DNA from: CAYRZL01 sp964428795
GTDB lineage: Bacteria; Bacillota; Clostridia; Lachnospirales; Lachnospiraceae
Length of the DNA stretch: 18,499 nt
Assembly: GCA_964428795.1 (NCBI GenBank)
Contig: CAYRZL010000055.1
Location: forward strand, 1-18,499
Direction: 5' to 3'
The first letter of the stretch is position 1, and the number at the start of each line of letters is the position of its first letter. The translations under genes and the position numbers were made by a program. Below, piece after piece: positions 1 to 5,293 of this stretch. A model generated the notes under the pieces. It worked only from the letters and a program-made list of their open reading frames with translations. It was not told the DNA's origin and did not search any database.

Positions 1-84
1 TCCAGGAAGAAGATGGAAAAAGCAGGGGCATCGTTGGAGAAATCCGGCGGTGCTTTCTGCAAAATAAAAGATAATTTTTTTTAG
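1..84 (+). pseudogene. Tail of an unidentified ORF at the window edge
   Basis: Frame 1 is open from the first base to a TAG at 82-84 and encodes 27 residues, including the Lys/Gly-rich stretch KMEKAGASLEKSGG. Small, amphipathic K-A-G-x-S-L repeats of this sort occur in short proteins of integrative elements, but the piece is too short to assign. It ends just where the truncated integrase frame begins, so it may be the left partner of a deletion junction. It could equally be chance open frame. Confidence 0.15.
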
Positions 85-91
85 ATTTATA

Positions 92-589
92 TTGACAAAA
101 GCAGAACTCGTTGCATTAAAATGGGAAGATATAGACTATAAAGCAAATACACTAACTGTATGCAGGTCAGAAAAGTTTAATAGAAAGACAAAAGAGTTTT
201 TTATTTCCACAACGAAAAATGATAAAATTAGAGTTATCCCATTAACAAAGGAAATGAAGGATGTTTTTTTACAGGTTAAAAAGACCGAATTACAATACGG
301 GTATTTGGGAGAATATGTGTTCCAAAATGAATCTGGGCGCATTCATGCTCCTAGAGTTTCAGGGCTTGTGAAATCAAAAACAAAATCTAAAGATTTTCCT
401 GTAACAAAAAGTATACATGCGATAAGACGAACTTTGAACTCCAATTTAATATGTATGGGTGTTCCGAGAACGGTAGCCGCAGCCATTTTGGGGCATTCTG
501 AAGAAGTAAACGAAAAAAATTACACATATGATGTCTCTACATATGAACAGAAACATGAATATATTAAGGAAGCTGGAAAGATTTTGTGA
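92..589 (+). pseudogene. Tyrosine recombinase/integrase, C-terminal fragment
   Basis: This encodes the C-terminal catalytic half of a phage or ICE-type tyrosine integrase. About 165 residues remain where intact relatives have roughly 350-400. The conserved ELVALKWEDID strand is present near the N-terminal end, followed by the HxxR box (HAIRR), the LGHS box and the nucleophile-region tyrosine in NYTYD. The Arg that normally precedes this strand (GLRxGE) is missing: the in-frame residues upstream read FRFILTKAEL, and a stop lies at 65-67. There is no ATG, only a TTG at 92 without a good ribosome binding site. The core-binding and arm-binding domains are absent. It is read as a decayed, inactive integrase of a mobile element whose end lies at about 670-697. 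The only alternative is expression of a short, non-catalytic C-terminal fragment. Confidence 0.85.
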
Positions 590-596
590 TTATCCC

Positions 597-630
597 TTTG
601 ATAACTTTTTTGATAATTTTGATAACTTTG
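597..630 (+). repeat. Three AT-rich GATAA direct repeats beside the att junction
   Basis: TTTGATAACTT, TTGATAATTT and TTTGATAACTT occur in a row, with the GATAA cores at 600, 612 and 621. They lie between the integrase stop and the tRNA-like 3' end. Short AT-rich direct repeats in this position are commonly arm-type binding sites for an integrase or excisionase. That role is inferred from position only. Confidence 0.45.
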
Positions 631-670
631 CTGTCTAAAACCGCATAAATACATACTTTTCATAATGAAT

Positions 671-697
671 GGCGGGTTCAAATCCCCCATCTCCGTA
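671..697 (+). other. tRNA/tmRNA 3'-end fragment, probable attachment site (attR/attL)
   Basis: The sequence reads as a T-arm plus 3' acceptor strand: GCGGG (672-676), loop TTCAAAT (677-683), CCCCC (684-688), then ATCTCCG (689-695). No matching 5' acceptor half (CGGAGAT) occurs in the preceding ~90 bases, so this is not a complete RNA gene. The T-stem has one C-C mismatch, as expected if the 5' side came from the element and the 3' side from the original gene. With the integrase fragment just upstream, it is best read as the distal att copy of an element that entered the 3' end of a tRNA or tmRNA gene. Which RNA gene cannot be decided here. Confidence 0.6.
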
Positions 698-705
698 TCA
701 AGAAC

Positions 706-740
706 AGAGTTGTTTCGGTGGAGGGATGACTCTATTTTTT
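706..740 (+). terminator. Intrinsic terminator of the original tRNA/tmRNA locus
   Basis: AGAGT at 706-710 pairs with ACTCT at 729-733 and is followed by A and six T (735-740). The stem is short (5 bp) and the loop long, so strength is moderate. It lies 10 nt after the RNA 3'-end fragment and was presumably the terminator of that RNA gene before the element displaced the 5' part. Confidence 0.5.
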
Positions 741-784
741 GTTGCCAGGCATGCGAAAAAAGCTCCGGCGGAGGTTTCTTTTCG
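731..784 (+). repeat. Dispersed terminator-linked repeat, copy 1
   Basis: This ~54-bp segment starts at the T-run of the terminator. It runs through TTGCCAGGCATGCG and ends with TCCGGCGGAGGTTTCTTTT. A second copy at 18305-18359 matches at about 50 of 55 aligned positions (four substitutions and one 1-nt gap). The 3' half can fold with CTCC against GGAG around a GGC loop, with A-rich and T-rich flanks. Both copies directly follow a terminator hairpin. No protein-coding role is supported. Confidence 0.75.
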
Positions 785-861
785 TTGGACTGTTTCAATG
801 TGTTAAAGCATAGTTATTTATATAGCAGCATGTCTTAAAGGGAGAAGACCTTGGAAAGTCC
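785..861. other. Intergenic stretch between the dispersed repeat and the agcS promoter
   Basis: Together with the att fragment, terminator and repeat, this forms part of the gene-free interval 590-969. Between the repeat and the predicted agcS promoter I see only AT-rich sequence without a convincing ORF, RNA fold or operator. Confidence 0.4.
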
Positions 862-890
862 TTGCAGTAAACACAAATGTCTGCTATAGA
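862..890 (+). promoter_or_regulatory. Predicted promoter of agcS
   Basis: A -35 element TTGCAG (862-867) and a -10 element TATAGA (885-890) are separated by 17 bp. TGC just before the -10 gives an extended -10. Transcription would start near 897, leaving a leader of about 70 nt. Confidence 0.55.
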
Positions 891-916
891 AAAACACATG
901 TTTTAATTCTTTATGG

Positions 917-937
917 AAACTGCGGGCAGCAGTTTTT
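917..937 (+). promoter_or_regulatory. Hairpin in the agcS leader
   Basis: AAACTGC (917-923) and GCAGTTT (929-935) form a perfect 7-bp stem around GGGCA, followed by only two more T. It lies between the predicted promoter and the ribosome binding site. It could be a weak attenuator or an mRNA-stabilising stem; the T-tail is too short to call a terminator. Confidence 0.3.
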
Positions 938-969
938 CACATAAAAATAAAAAGCAAAGGTGAGAGAGT

Positions 970-2691
970 ATGGAATTGTTGAATAAGATCGTATCAGCAG
1001 TGGATACTGCTGTGTGGGGACCGGTCATGCTGATCCTGCTGGTAGGAACCGGCGTGTTTCTTACTATTCGCACAAGAGCGCTTTCCTGGAGAAATCTGGG
1101 ATACGCCATTAAGAGTACGTTGAGCAAGGAAGCAAGGACAACAAACCGCGGAACGGGAGATGTATCTCCTTTTTCTGCTCTGATGACTGCACTGGCAGCA
1201 ACGATTGGAACCGGAAATATCGTAGGTGTGGCGACCGCCATGGTGGCAGGCGGACCCGGAGCGTTAGTCTGGATGTGGATTTCCGCTTTGTTCGGACTGA
1301 CCTCCAAGTTCAGCGAGTGTATGCTGGCGATCAAATACAGGGAGGTCAATGAAAAAGGCGAGATTGCCGGAGGACCCATGTATACCATGAAAAAAGCGCT
1401 GAAAAATAAGAAGTTCGGCAGTGCTTTGGGATGGCTGTTTGCATTATTTGCAGTCATTGCATCCTTCGGTATCGGAAATATGACCCAGGCAAATGCGATA
1501 GCATCTTCCATGAATGAGACATTTGGCTTTTCTCCGATCATCATTGGTGTGATACTGACCGTATTTTCATTGATCATTATCATCGGCGGCATCAAATCCA
1601 TCTCTAAGATTTCGTCTGTGGTTGTACCGCTAATGGCAATTTTCTATGTGATTGCGGCGCTTATTGTTATTTTTGGAAATATTTCCGGACTGCCGGCAGG
1701 CGTAAAACAGATTTTTGTAATGGCATTTTCTTTCCGGTCTGTGACGGGCGGTATGCTTGGAGCAATCGTAGCCTCCATGAGTAATGCGGTACGTTTCGGT
1801 GTGGCAAGAGGATGTTTTTCCAATGAGGCAGGTATGGGTTCTGCGGCGATCACTGCTGCAGCAGCCACCACGGATCATCCGGTGCGTCAGGCATATATCA
1901 ATATGACCGGAACATTTTGGGACACGCTGGTAGTATGTACGATTACGGGACTTGCCATTGCAGGCTCCGGCGTAATTGGAACGACAGCAGTTACGGGCGT
2001 GGGAACTTACAATCTGATGAATGAGCATACGTTGGAAATTGTGACGGAAGAAAATGGAAAAGTAGTAAACAAGGCTTATGATATGGCGTATGACGAAGCT
2101 GCAAATACGGTAAGCCTGAGAAGCGGACAAACCGAATTGTCTCTGACGCCATTCCCGGCGGATGCATATGAAAAACTCCAGGAAGGACCTGCGTCATGTG
2201 AGACTTCTTTTTCAGAAGGAGCGCCGGCAGGAACATGGACGGACGGAAGCGGAAATGCATATATTTTTGACTCAGATGGCACATATACATATGAGGAAGC
2301 TTACACGGGCTCTGCGCTGACGATTCAGGCATTCCGCACGGTGCTTGGAAACGTGGGAGCATGGCTTGTGACCATAGGTATTGCCTTGTTTGCTTTTTCC
2401 ACGATCTTGGGATGGGAATACCATGGTGAGAAGGCGTTTGAGTATCTGTTTAAAGGACCAAGATTTAATATGATATACCGGGTATTCTTCTCGCTGATCG
2501 TATATGTAGGAGCTACCGTGTCACTGAATCTTGTCTGGAACTTTTCAGATATCGCAAATGCACTGATGGCGATTCCGAACCTGATCTGTCTGTTAATACT
2601 CAGCAAAGAGATTGCCAAAGACATGCGGGATTTCCAGGTAGTATTAAAAAAGGAAAAATCTGAGAGACAGGCTGCCGGACATAAAAGCTGA
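970..2691 (+). CDS. Alanine/glycine:cation symporter (AGCS family) with an inserted loop domain
   Basis: This is a sodium- or proton-coupled amino acid importer of the inner membrane, of the AlsT/AGCS type. Family signatures are clear: AGGPMYTMKKAL near residue 135, FSNEAGMGSAAITAAAA near residue 282, HPVRQAYINMTGTFWDT just after it, and FAFSTILGWEYHGEKA near residue 475. Hydrophobic helices cover most of the rest. The product is 573 residues, whereas the family is usually about 450-480. The excess is a hydrophilic insert at roughly residues 350-445 between two membrane helices. It is rich in Asp, Glu, Thr and Gly and includes GTWTDGSGNAYIFDSDGTYT, which looks beta-rich. ATG 970 follows AGGTGAGAG at good spacing. 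The gene stands alone, with its own promoter. Substrate specificity cannot be read from sequence. Confidence 0.93.
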   Translation: MELLNKIVSAVDTAVWGPVMLILLVGTGVFLTIRTRALSWRNLGYAIKSTLSKEARTTNRGTGDVSPFSALMTALAATIGTGNIVGVATAMVAGGPGALVWMWISALFGLTSKFSECMLAIKYREVNEKGEIAGGPMYTMKKALKNKKFGSALGWLFALFAVIASFGIGNMTQANAIASSMNETFGFSPIIIGVILTVFSLIIIIGGIKSISKISSVVVPLMAIFYVIAALIVIFGNISGLPAGVKQIFVMAFSFRSVTGGMLGAIVASMSNAVRFGVARGCFSNEAGMGSAAITAAAATTDHPVRQAYINMTGTFWDTLVVCTITGLAIAGSGVIGTTAVTGVGTYNLMNEHTLEIVTEENGKVVNKAYDMAYDEAANTVSLRSGQTELSLTPFPADAYEKLQEGPASCETSFSEGAPAGTWTDGSGNAYIFDSDGTYTYEEAYTGSALTIQAFRTVLGNVGAWLVTIGIALFAFSTILGWEYHGEKAFEYLFKGPRFNMIYRVFFSLIVYVGATVSLNLVWNFSDIANALMAIPNLICLLILSKEIAKDMRDFQVVLKKEKSERQAAGHKS

Positions 2692-2705
2692 ACATAACCG
2701 GGATT

Positions 2706-2742
2706 AAAGTTACATAACTTTGTTCATCTGACGCAAACAAAG
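2706..2742. repeat. Two overlapping, mutually exclusive inverted repeats
   Basis: AAAGTTA (2706-2712) and TAACTTT (2715-2721) form a near-continuous palindrome. CTTTGTT (2718-2724) and AACAAAG (2736-2742) form a second 7-bp inverted repeat sharing CTTT with the first. Neither is followed by a T-run, so they are weak as terminators of the symporter gene. Confidence 0.35.
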
Positions 2743-2749
2743 ATTAGAA

Positions 2750-2765
2750 AACATTACCAAATGTT
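2750..2765. promoter_or_regulatory. Inverted repeat upstream of the feoA-like promoter (possible operator)
   Basis: AACATT (2750-2755) and AATGTT (2760-2765) are perfect inverted arms around ACCA, ending 4 bp before the -35 box. The position suits an activator or repressor site. The sequence does not match a Fur box convincingly. Confidence 0.3.
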
Positions 2766-2769
2766 ACCG

Positions 2770-2799
2770 TTGACACCCCCGCATATTTCGTGCTAAAAC
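2770..2799 (+). promoter_or_regulatory. Predicted promoter of the feoA-like gene
   Basis: A consensus -35 TTGACA (2770-2775) is followed after 18 bp by TAAAAC (2794-2799), with TGC immediately before it as an extended -10. It is suitably placed ahead of the AAAGGGG ribosome binding site. Confidence 0.65.
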
Positions 2800-2836
2800 G
2801 GAGATAATCAATGGAAAAGGGAAAGGGGTTTTGACA

Positions 2837-3049
2837 ATGTTGGCATTATCGCAGGCGCAGGTGGGAAGTACAGAAACCATTAAATGGAATTGCTGTAATT
2901 TTGCAAACGGGGTGTTGGAATCTGAGTATGGAATGACCCCGGGCGCAGAGATTGAAGTGATTGGTTCTTTCTATGGAAATGTGATCGTAAGAGTTGGTGA
3001 TGTGGTTTTGGCATTGACCAAGGATTTGGCGGACAGAGTGAAAATTTAG
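2837..3049 (+). CDS. FeoA-domain protein (small SH3-like)
   Basis: This 70-residue protein fits the FeoA fold. The diagnostic GMTPGAEIEVIGSFYGN segment aligns with the family pattern of L/M-TPG followed by alternating beta strands, and VRVGDVVLALTKDLADRV closes the barrel. FeoA proteins are cytosolic partners of the ferrous iron transporter FeoB or act as stand-alone regulators. No feoB lies in this window, so it is an orphan FeoA here. I place the start at ATG 2837, 8 nt after AAAGGGG, rather than at the TTG at 2831, which sits only 2 nt from it. It is followed at ~210 bp by a gene for a heavy-metal-associated protein with its own promoter, which suggests a small metal-homeostasis cluster. 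Sure of the fold, less sure of the metal. Confidence 0.85.
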   Translation: MLALSQAQVGSTETIKWNCCNFANGVLESEYGMTPGAEIEVIGSFYGNVIVRVGDVVLALTKDLADRVKI

Positions 3050-3059
3050 GGTAAATGGC

Positions 3060-3076
3060 AACTGTTCAGAACAGTT
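3060..3076. promoter_or_regulatory. 17-bp perfect palindrome after the feoA-like gene
   Basis: AACTGTTC (3060-3067) and GAACAGTT (3069-3076) flank a single central A, 10 nt after the stop codon. There is no T-run, so it is not a normal terminator. It could be an operator or a short RNA stem. It is not a match to the Gram-positive LexA box, which has GAAC and GTTC in the opposite order. Confidence 0.4.
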
Positions 3077-3154
3077 AAAACACGCAGATTTAAAGTGCGG
3101 ACTGCCATGATGTGTGAATTGCAATGAGAAAGTTTTTCATCTGTATCGGTTTGT

Positions 3155-3183
3155 TTGCAAGATAAAGGATAAAAGGATACAAT
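3155..3183 (+). promoter_or_regulatory. Predicted promoter of the HMA-domain gene
   Basis: TTGCAA (3155-3160) and TACAAT (3178-3183) are separated by exactly 17 bp. The -10 lies inside an 11-bp palindrome, ATACAATGTAT (3177-3187), which could let a metalloregulator cover the -10. It resembles the CopY box TACAnnTGTA but is one base short at the centre. Confidence 0.55.
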
Positions 3184-3204
3184 GTATAAAAAAACAGGAA
3201 ATTT

Positions 3205-3227
3205 GTCTGCGTAAATTTGATGCAGAC
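3205..3227 (+). promoter_or_regulatory. Hairpin in the leader of the HMA-domain gene
   Basis: GTCTGC (3205-3210) pairs with GCAGAC (3222-3227) around an 11-nt AT-rich loop, about 15-20 nt after the expected transcription start. CAGAC recurs at 3237-3241, so an alternative pairing is possible. Function unknown. Confidence 0.3.
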
Positions 3228-3262
3228 TGTAACAAACAGACAGGTTTAGAAAGGATGAAGAT

Positions 3263-3517
3263 ATGCAGAAAATAACACTTGGAATAGATGGCATGAGCTG
3301 CGGGATGTGTGAGTCTCATGTGAATGACACCATCCGAAAAAATTTTGAGGTAAAGAAGGTTACTTCATCACACACAAAGAATGAGACTGTGATTCTCACA
3401 GAGATTGATCTGGATGAGGAGAAGCTGAAGGAGGCAATCGGTGCTACCGGATATCAGGTGGTATCCATATCCAGGGAACCCTATGAGAAAAAAGGATTAT
3501 TTGGGAGGCGGAAATAA
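3263..3517 (+). CDS. Heavy-metal-associated (HMA) domain protein, CopZ-like
   Basis: This 84-residue cytosolic protein contains one HMA domain. GMSCGMCESHVN near the N-terminus carries the metal-binding pair Cys13 and Cys16, and DEEKLKEAIGATGYQV near the C-terminal end is the usual last helix and strand. Such proteins bind Cu(I), sometimes Zn or Cd, and deliver it to P-type ATPases or repressors. A short basic tail (KKGLFGRRK) follows the domain. No metal-ATPase is adjacent in the window, so the partner is unknown. ATG 3263 has AAAGGATG upstream. It has its own predicted promoter and a good terminator, so it is probably monocistronic. The copper assignment is inferred from the family. Confidence 0.88.
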   Translation: MQKITLGIDGMSCGMCESHVNDTIRKNFEVKKVTSSHTKNETVILTEIDLDEEKLKEAIGATGYQVVSISREPYEKKGLFGRRK

Positions 3518-3524
3518 AAATATC

Positions 3525-3564
3525 GGCAGGTCTGTGAATAAGTCACAGCACATGCCCTTTTTTT
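3525..3564 (+). terminator. Intrinsic terminator after the HMA-domain gene
   Basis: GGCA (3525-3528) and CTGTGA (3532-3537) pair with TCACAG (3543-3548) and TGCC (3553-3556) across a small internal loop, followed by seven T (3558-3564). The hairpin also contains the stop codon of the truncated regulator on the opposite strand. Confidence 0.75.
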
Positions 3565-3749
3565 CGGTATGTTCTTGCCGGCATGCCGGTTTCTTTTTTG
3601 AAAACCCGGCAAAAAGCACAGTATTTTTCCGGATAGGAAATGAGCTGGGTGCCTTCATTATCATACAGAGTGAAGATCATCCCGGTCAACGTATGAAAGT
3701 GCCGCAGTAAATCTTCCAGTTCTTTTTTGTTATAATTCAATTTTGCCAT
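3543..3749 (-). pseudogene. Truncated PocR-domain transcriptional regulator (AraC-type remnant)
   Basis: The first ~50 residues match the start of the PocR ligand-sensing domain that heads many AraC-family regulators of Clostridia: a helix with LEDLLRHFHTLTGM, then FTLYDNEGTQLISYPEKYCAFCRVF. The reading then departs from the family (TYRKKGHVL) and stops inside the terminator of the neighbouring gene. The rest of the sensor and the whole helix-turn-helix region are absent. The start is intact: ATG at 3749 with AAGGGGAG upstream. It is divergent from the first MATE gene, the usual layout for a local regulator and its target, so the regulator of that exporter was probably lost by deletion. The short product may still be translated. 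Confidence 0.7.
3576..3599. repeat. Possible decayed third copy of the terminator-linked repeat
   Basis: TTGCC, GGCATGC and GGTTTCTTTT occur in the same order as in the copies at 731 and 18305, but the central CGGCGGAG block is missing. The segment includes a perfect 12-bp palindrome, CCGGCATGCCGG (3578-3589). Like the other copies it follows a terminator T-run. The resemblance is partial and could be chance. Confidence 0.3.
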
Positions 3750-3772
3750 ATCGTTCTCCCCTTAAGTCATTT

Positions 3773-3801
3773 TTGTTCATAGTATGAGAACAGTATATAT
3801 G
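3773..3801 (+). promoter_or_regulatory. Candidate promoter of the leader peptide and MATE-1
   Basis: TTGTTC (3773-3778) and TATATG (3796-3801) are spaced by 17 bp. TCATAGTATGA, a small perfect palindrome, lies between them at 3777-3787 and could be an operator. Neither box is close to consensus. Confidence 0.35.
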
Positions 3802-3821
3802 AAAAAAGGAGAAAAAACGAT

Positions 3822-3845
3822 ATGAATTTACAGTTTTGTATATGA
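3822..3845 (+). CDS. Possible 7-residue leader peptide upstream of MATE-1
   Basis: ATG at 3822 opens a frame of seven codons (MNLQFCI) ending at TGA 3843-3845. It is preceded by AAAAAGGAG at 9-10 nt spacing, a better ribosome binding site than many genes here. It lies about 70 nt before the exporter start. Short translated leaders occur before some antibiotic-resistance genes, but I could not find a convincing hairpin that would hide the exporter's ribosome binding site. It could also be the relic of a lost gene. Confidence 0.25.
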   Translation: MNLQFCI

Positions 3846-3912
3846 AATTGACTATTCTTTTTTCCCCCGCATGAGTAAAATAAGATGCATAGAGAGTGTG
3901 GAGGTGCTCAGA

Positions 3913-5256
3913 GTGAAACAAGAAGTAATGGTTGATATGACAGAGGGAAGGATCGTTCCGCAGATTTTAAAATTTGCAATGCCGATCTTGCTGGGTTTGA
4001 TTTTTCAGCGAATTTACAATTTTGCGGATTCTTACATCGTAGGTCATTTTCTGGGGGATAGCGCTCTTGCGGCAGTCAGCGTGGCAGGTGTCGGTATGTA
4101 TCTGGTATTTTCGCTGATCATTGGTCTTACGACAGGCGTCAGTGTGGTCATGTCCCAATATTATGGCGCAAAAAAAGAAGAACAGGTAGCAGAAACCTTT
4201 TTTTCTTCTATATATATTGCTCTTGGAATGACGGTTCTGGTGACTGCTGCGGGTCTTACATTGTCGAAACCGCTGCTGATTTTACTGCAAACACCGGAGG
4301 ATATCCTGGCGGAAGCGGATCTCTATTTGAAAATCATATGCGGCGGCTGCATCGGAACGATGCTGTATAACTGGATTTCTGCGGTGCTTCGTTCCTTGGG
4401 AAATTCTGTGATTCCGTTGGTGTTTCTTGGATTTTCCAGCGCATTGAATGTGGCGTTTGATGTGCTGTTTGTAGCGGTAATCCCGTTTGGAGTTGGCGGA
4501 GCCGCAGCCGCCACTGTTCTGGCGCAGGCGTTATCCGGAGCGGCGTGTCTGTTCTATGCATGGAAAATTTTGCCTATGTTGCGGCTTCGCAGAGAACGGT
4601 TAAGACTAAACAGGTATATAGGCAAACAGATGCTGGTATATGGACTTCCGGCAGCATTGCAGATGAGTATTATCTCGGTATCGGATATGACACTGCAGGC
4701 TGTGGTCAATACATATGGAACCGCACTGGTCGTTGCCTACGGTGTGTGTATCAAGATGGAGGGGCTGGGTATGCAGATCGGAGATGCGCTTGGAACTGCG
4801 TTGGGTACGTTTGCCGGACAAAACGCAGGCGCAAAAAATATACCCCGCATCAAAGAGGGTTTTCGCAGGACATTTTTGATTAATGCCATTGGTTATGCCG
4901 CTATATCTCCGATCATATTTGTGTTGGCGCCATGGATCATGAGGATATTTACCGACAATGAGGCTTCGATTCAATACGGGGTGGAGTATATGCGTATCTT
5001 TGCACCGTTTCTTATCGGCGTTGGGACATTAAACCTGTTCCATAATTTGCTGCGTGCGGTGGGAGATGTGAGGATGACCATCTGGATGGGGATCAGTGAA
5101 GTCATTACCCGAATCGGATTTGCATTTTTGTTCTCGCTGTTCTGGGGATATCATGGTCTTTGGTGGGTATCTCCGCTCACATGGTGCTGCGCGGCAGCTC
5201 TGGGGGGCATCCGGTATCTGAGCGGAAGATGGAAAGGTAAAATTGAAACGATATAA
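3913..5256 (+). CDS. MATE family efflux transporter (MATE-1)
   Basis: This is a multidrug and toxin extrusion exporter of the inner membrane, using an Na+ or H+ gradient to expel cationic or amphipathic compounds. It is about 447 residues with twelve predicted helices in two related halves. MATE hallmarks include ILKFAMPILLGLIFQRIYNF near the N-terminus, the AAVSVAG and LTTGVSVVMSQYYGAK region of the first half, and GTALGTFAGQNAGAKN with a following Arg-rich loop in the second half. I place the start at GTG 3913, 8 nt after GGAGG (3900-3904). An in-frame ATG at 3871 would add 14 polar residues without a ribosome binding site. A truncated divergent PocR regulator lies upstream and a shared bidirectional terminator downstream. 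Substrate unknown. Confidence 0.92.
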   Translation: MKQEVMVDMTEGRIVPQILKFAMPILLGLIFQRIYNFADSYIVGHFLGDSALAAVSVAGVGMYLVFSLIIGLTTGVSVVMSQYYGAKKEEQVAETFFSSIYIALGMTVLVTAAGLTLSKPLLILLQTPEDILAEADLYLKIICGGCIGTMLYNWISAVLRSLGNSVIPLVFLGFSSALNVAFDVLFVAVIPFGVGGAAAATVLAQALSGAACLFYAWKILPMLRLRRERLRLNRYIGKQMLVYGLPAALQMSIISVSDMTLQAVVNTYGTALVVAYGVCIKMEGLGMQIGDALGTALGTFAGQNAGAKNIPRIKEGFRRTFLINAIGYAAISPIIFVLAPWIMRIFTDNEASIQYGVEYMRIFAPFLIGVGTLNLFHNLLRAVGDVRMTIWMGISEVITRIGFAFLFSLFWGYHGLWWVSPLTWCCAAALGGIRYLSGRWKGKIETI

Positions 5257-5258
5257 AG

Positions 5259-5293
5259 GATCCCGGGGTCAGGAGTTGACCTTCGGGATCTTT
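5259..5293. terminator. Bidirectional terminator between MATE-1 and the YczE-type gene
   Basis: GATCCCG (5259-5265) and GGTCA (5267-5271) pair with TGACC (5277-5281) and CGGGATC (5284-5290) around GGAGT. TTT follows on the plus strand and CCTTTATAT on the minus strand. The stem is strong, but both U-tails are short. The hairpin contains the stop codon of the minus-strand gene. Confidence 0.6.

Noticed and set aside
520..798. A 92-residue minus-strand frame across the integrase end, att fragment and repeat
   Set aside because: It runs through the RNA 3'-end fragment, a terminator and the dispersed repeat, has no ribosome binding site and no family resemblance.
903..1601. A 232-residue minus-strand frame opposite the symporter gene
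   Set aside because: It lies entirely against a clear membrane-protein gene; its hydrophobic composition is the complement of the real codons.
3060..3076. A LexA (SOS) box
   Set aside because: The Gram-positive SOS box is GAAC-N4-GTTC; here GTTC precedes GAAC.
3177..3187. A canonical CopY operator at the HMA-gene promoter
   Set aside because: The cop box is TACAnnTGTA; here only one base separates the arms. Kept only as a generic palindrome.
3848..3881. TTGACT followed by TAAAAT as a promoter for MATE-1
   Set aside because: The spacing is 22 bp, too long for a normal sigma-A promoter.
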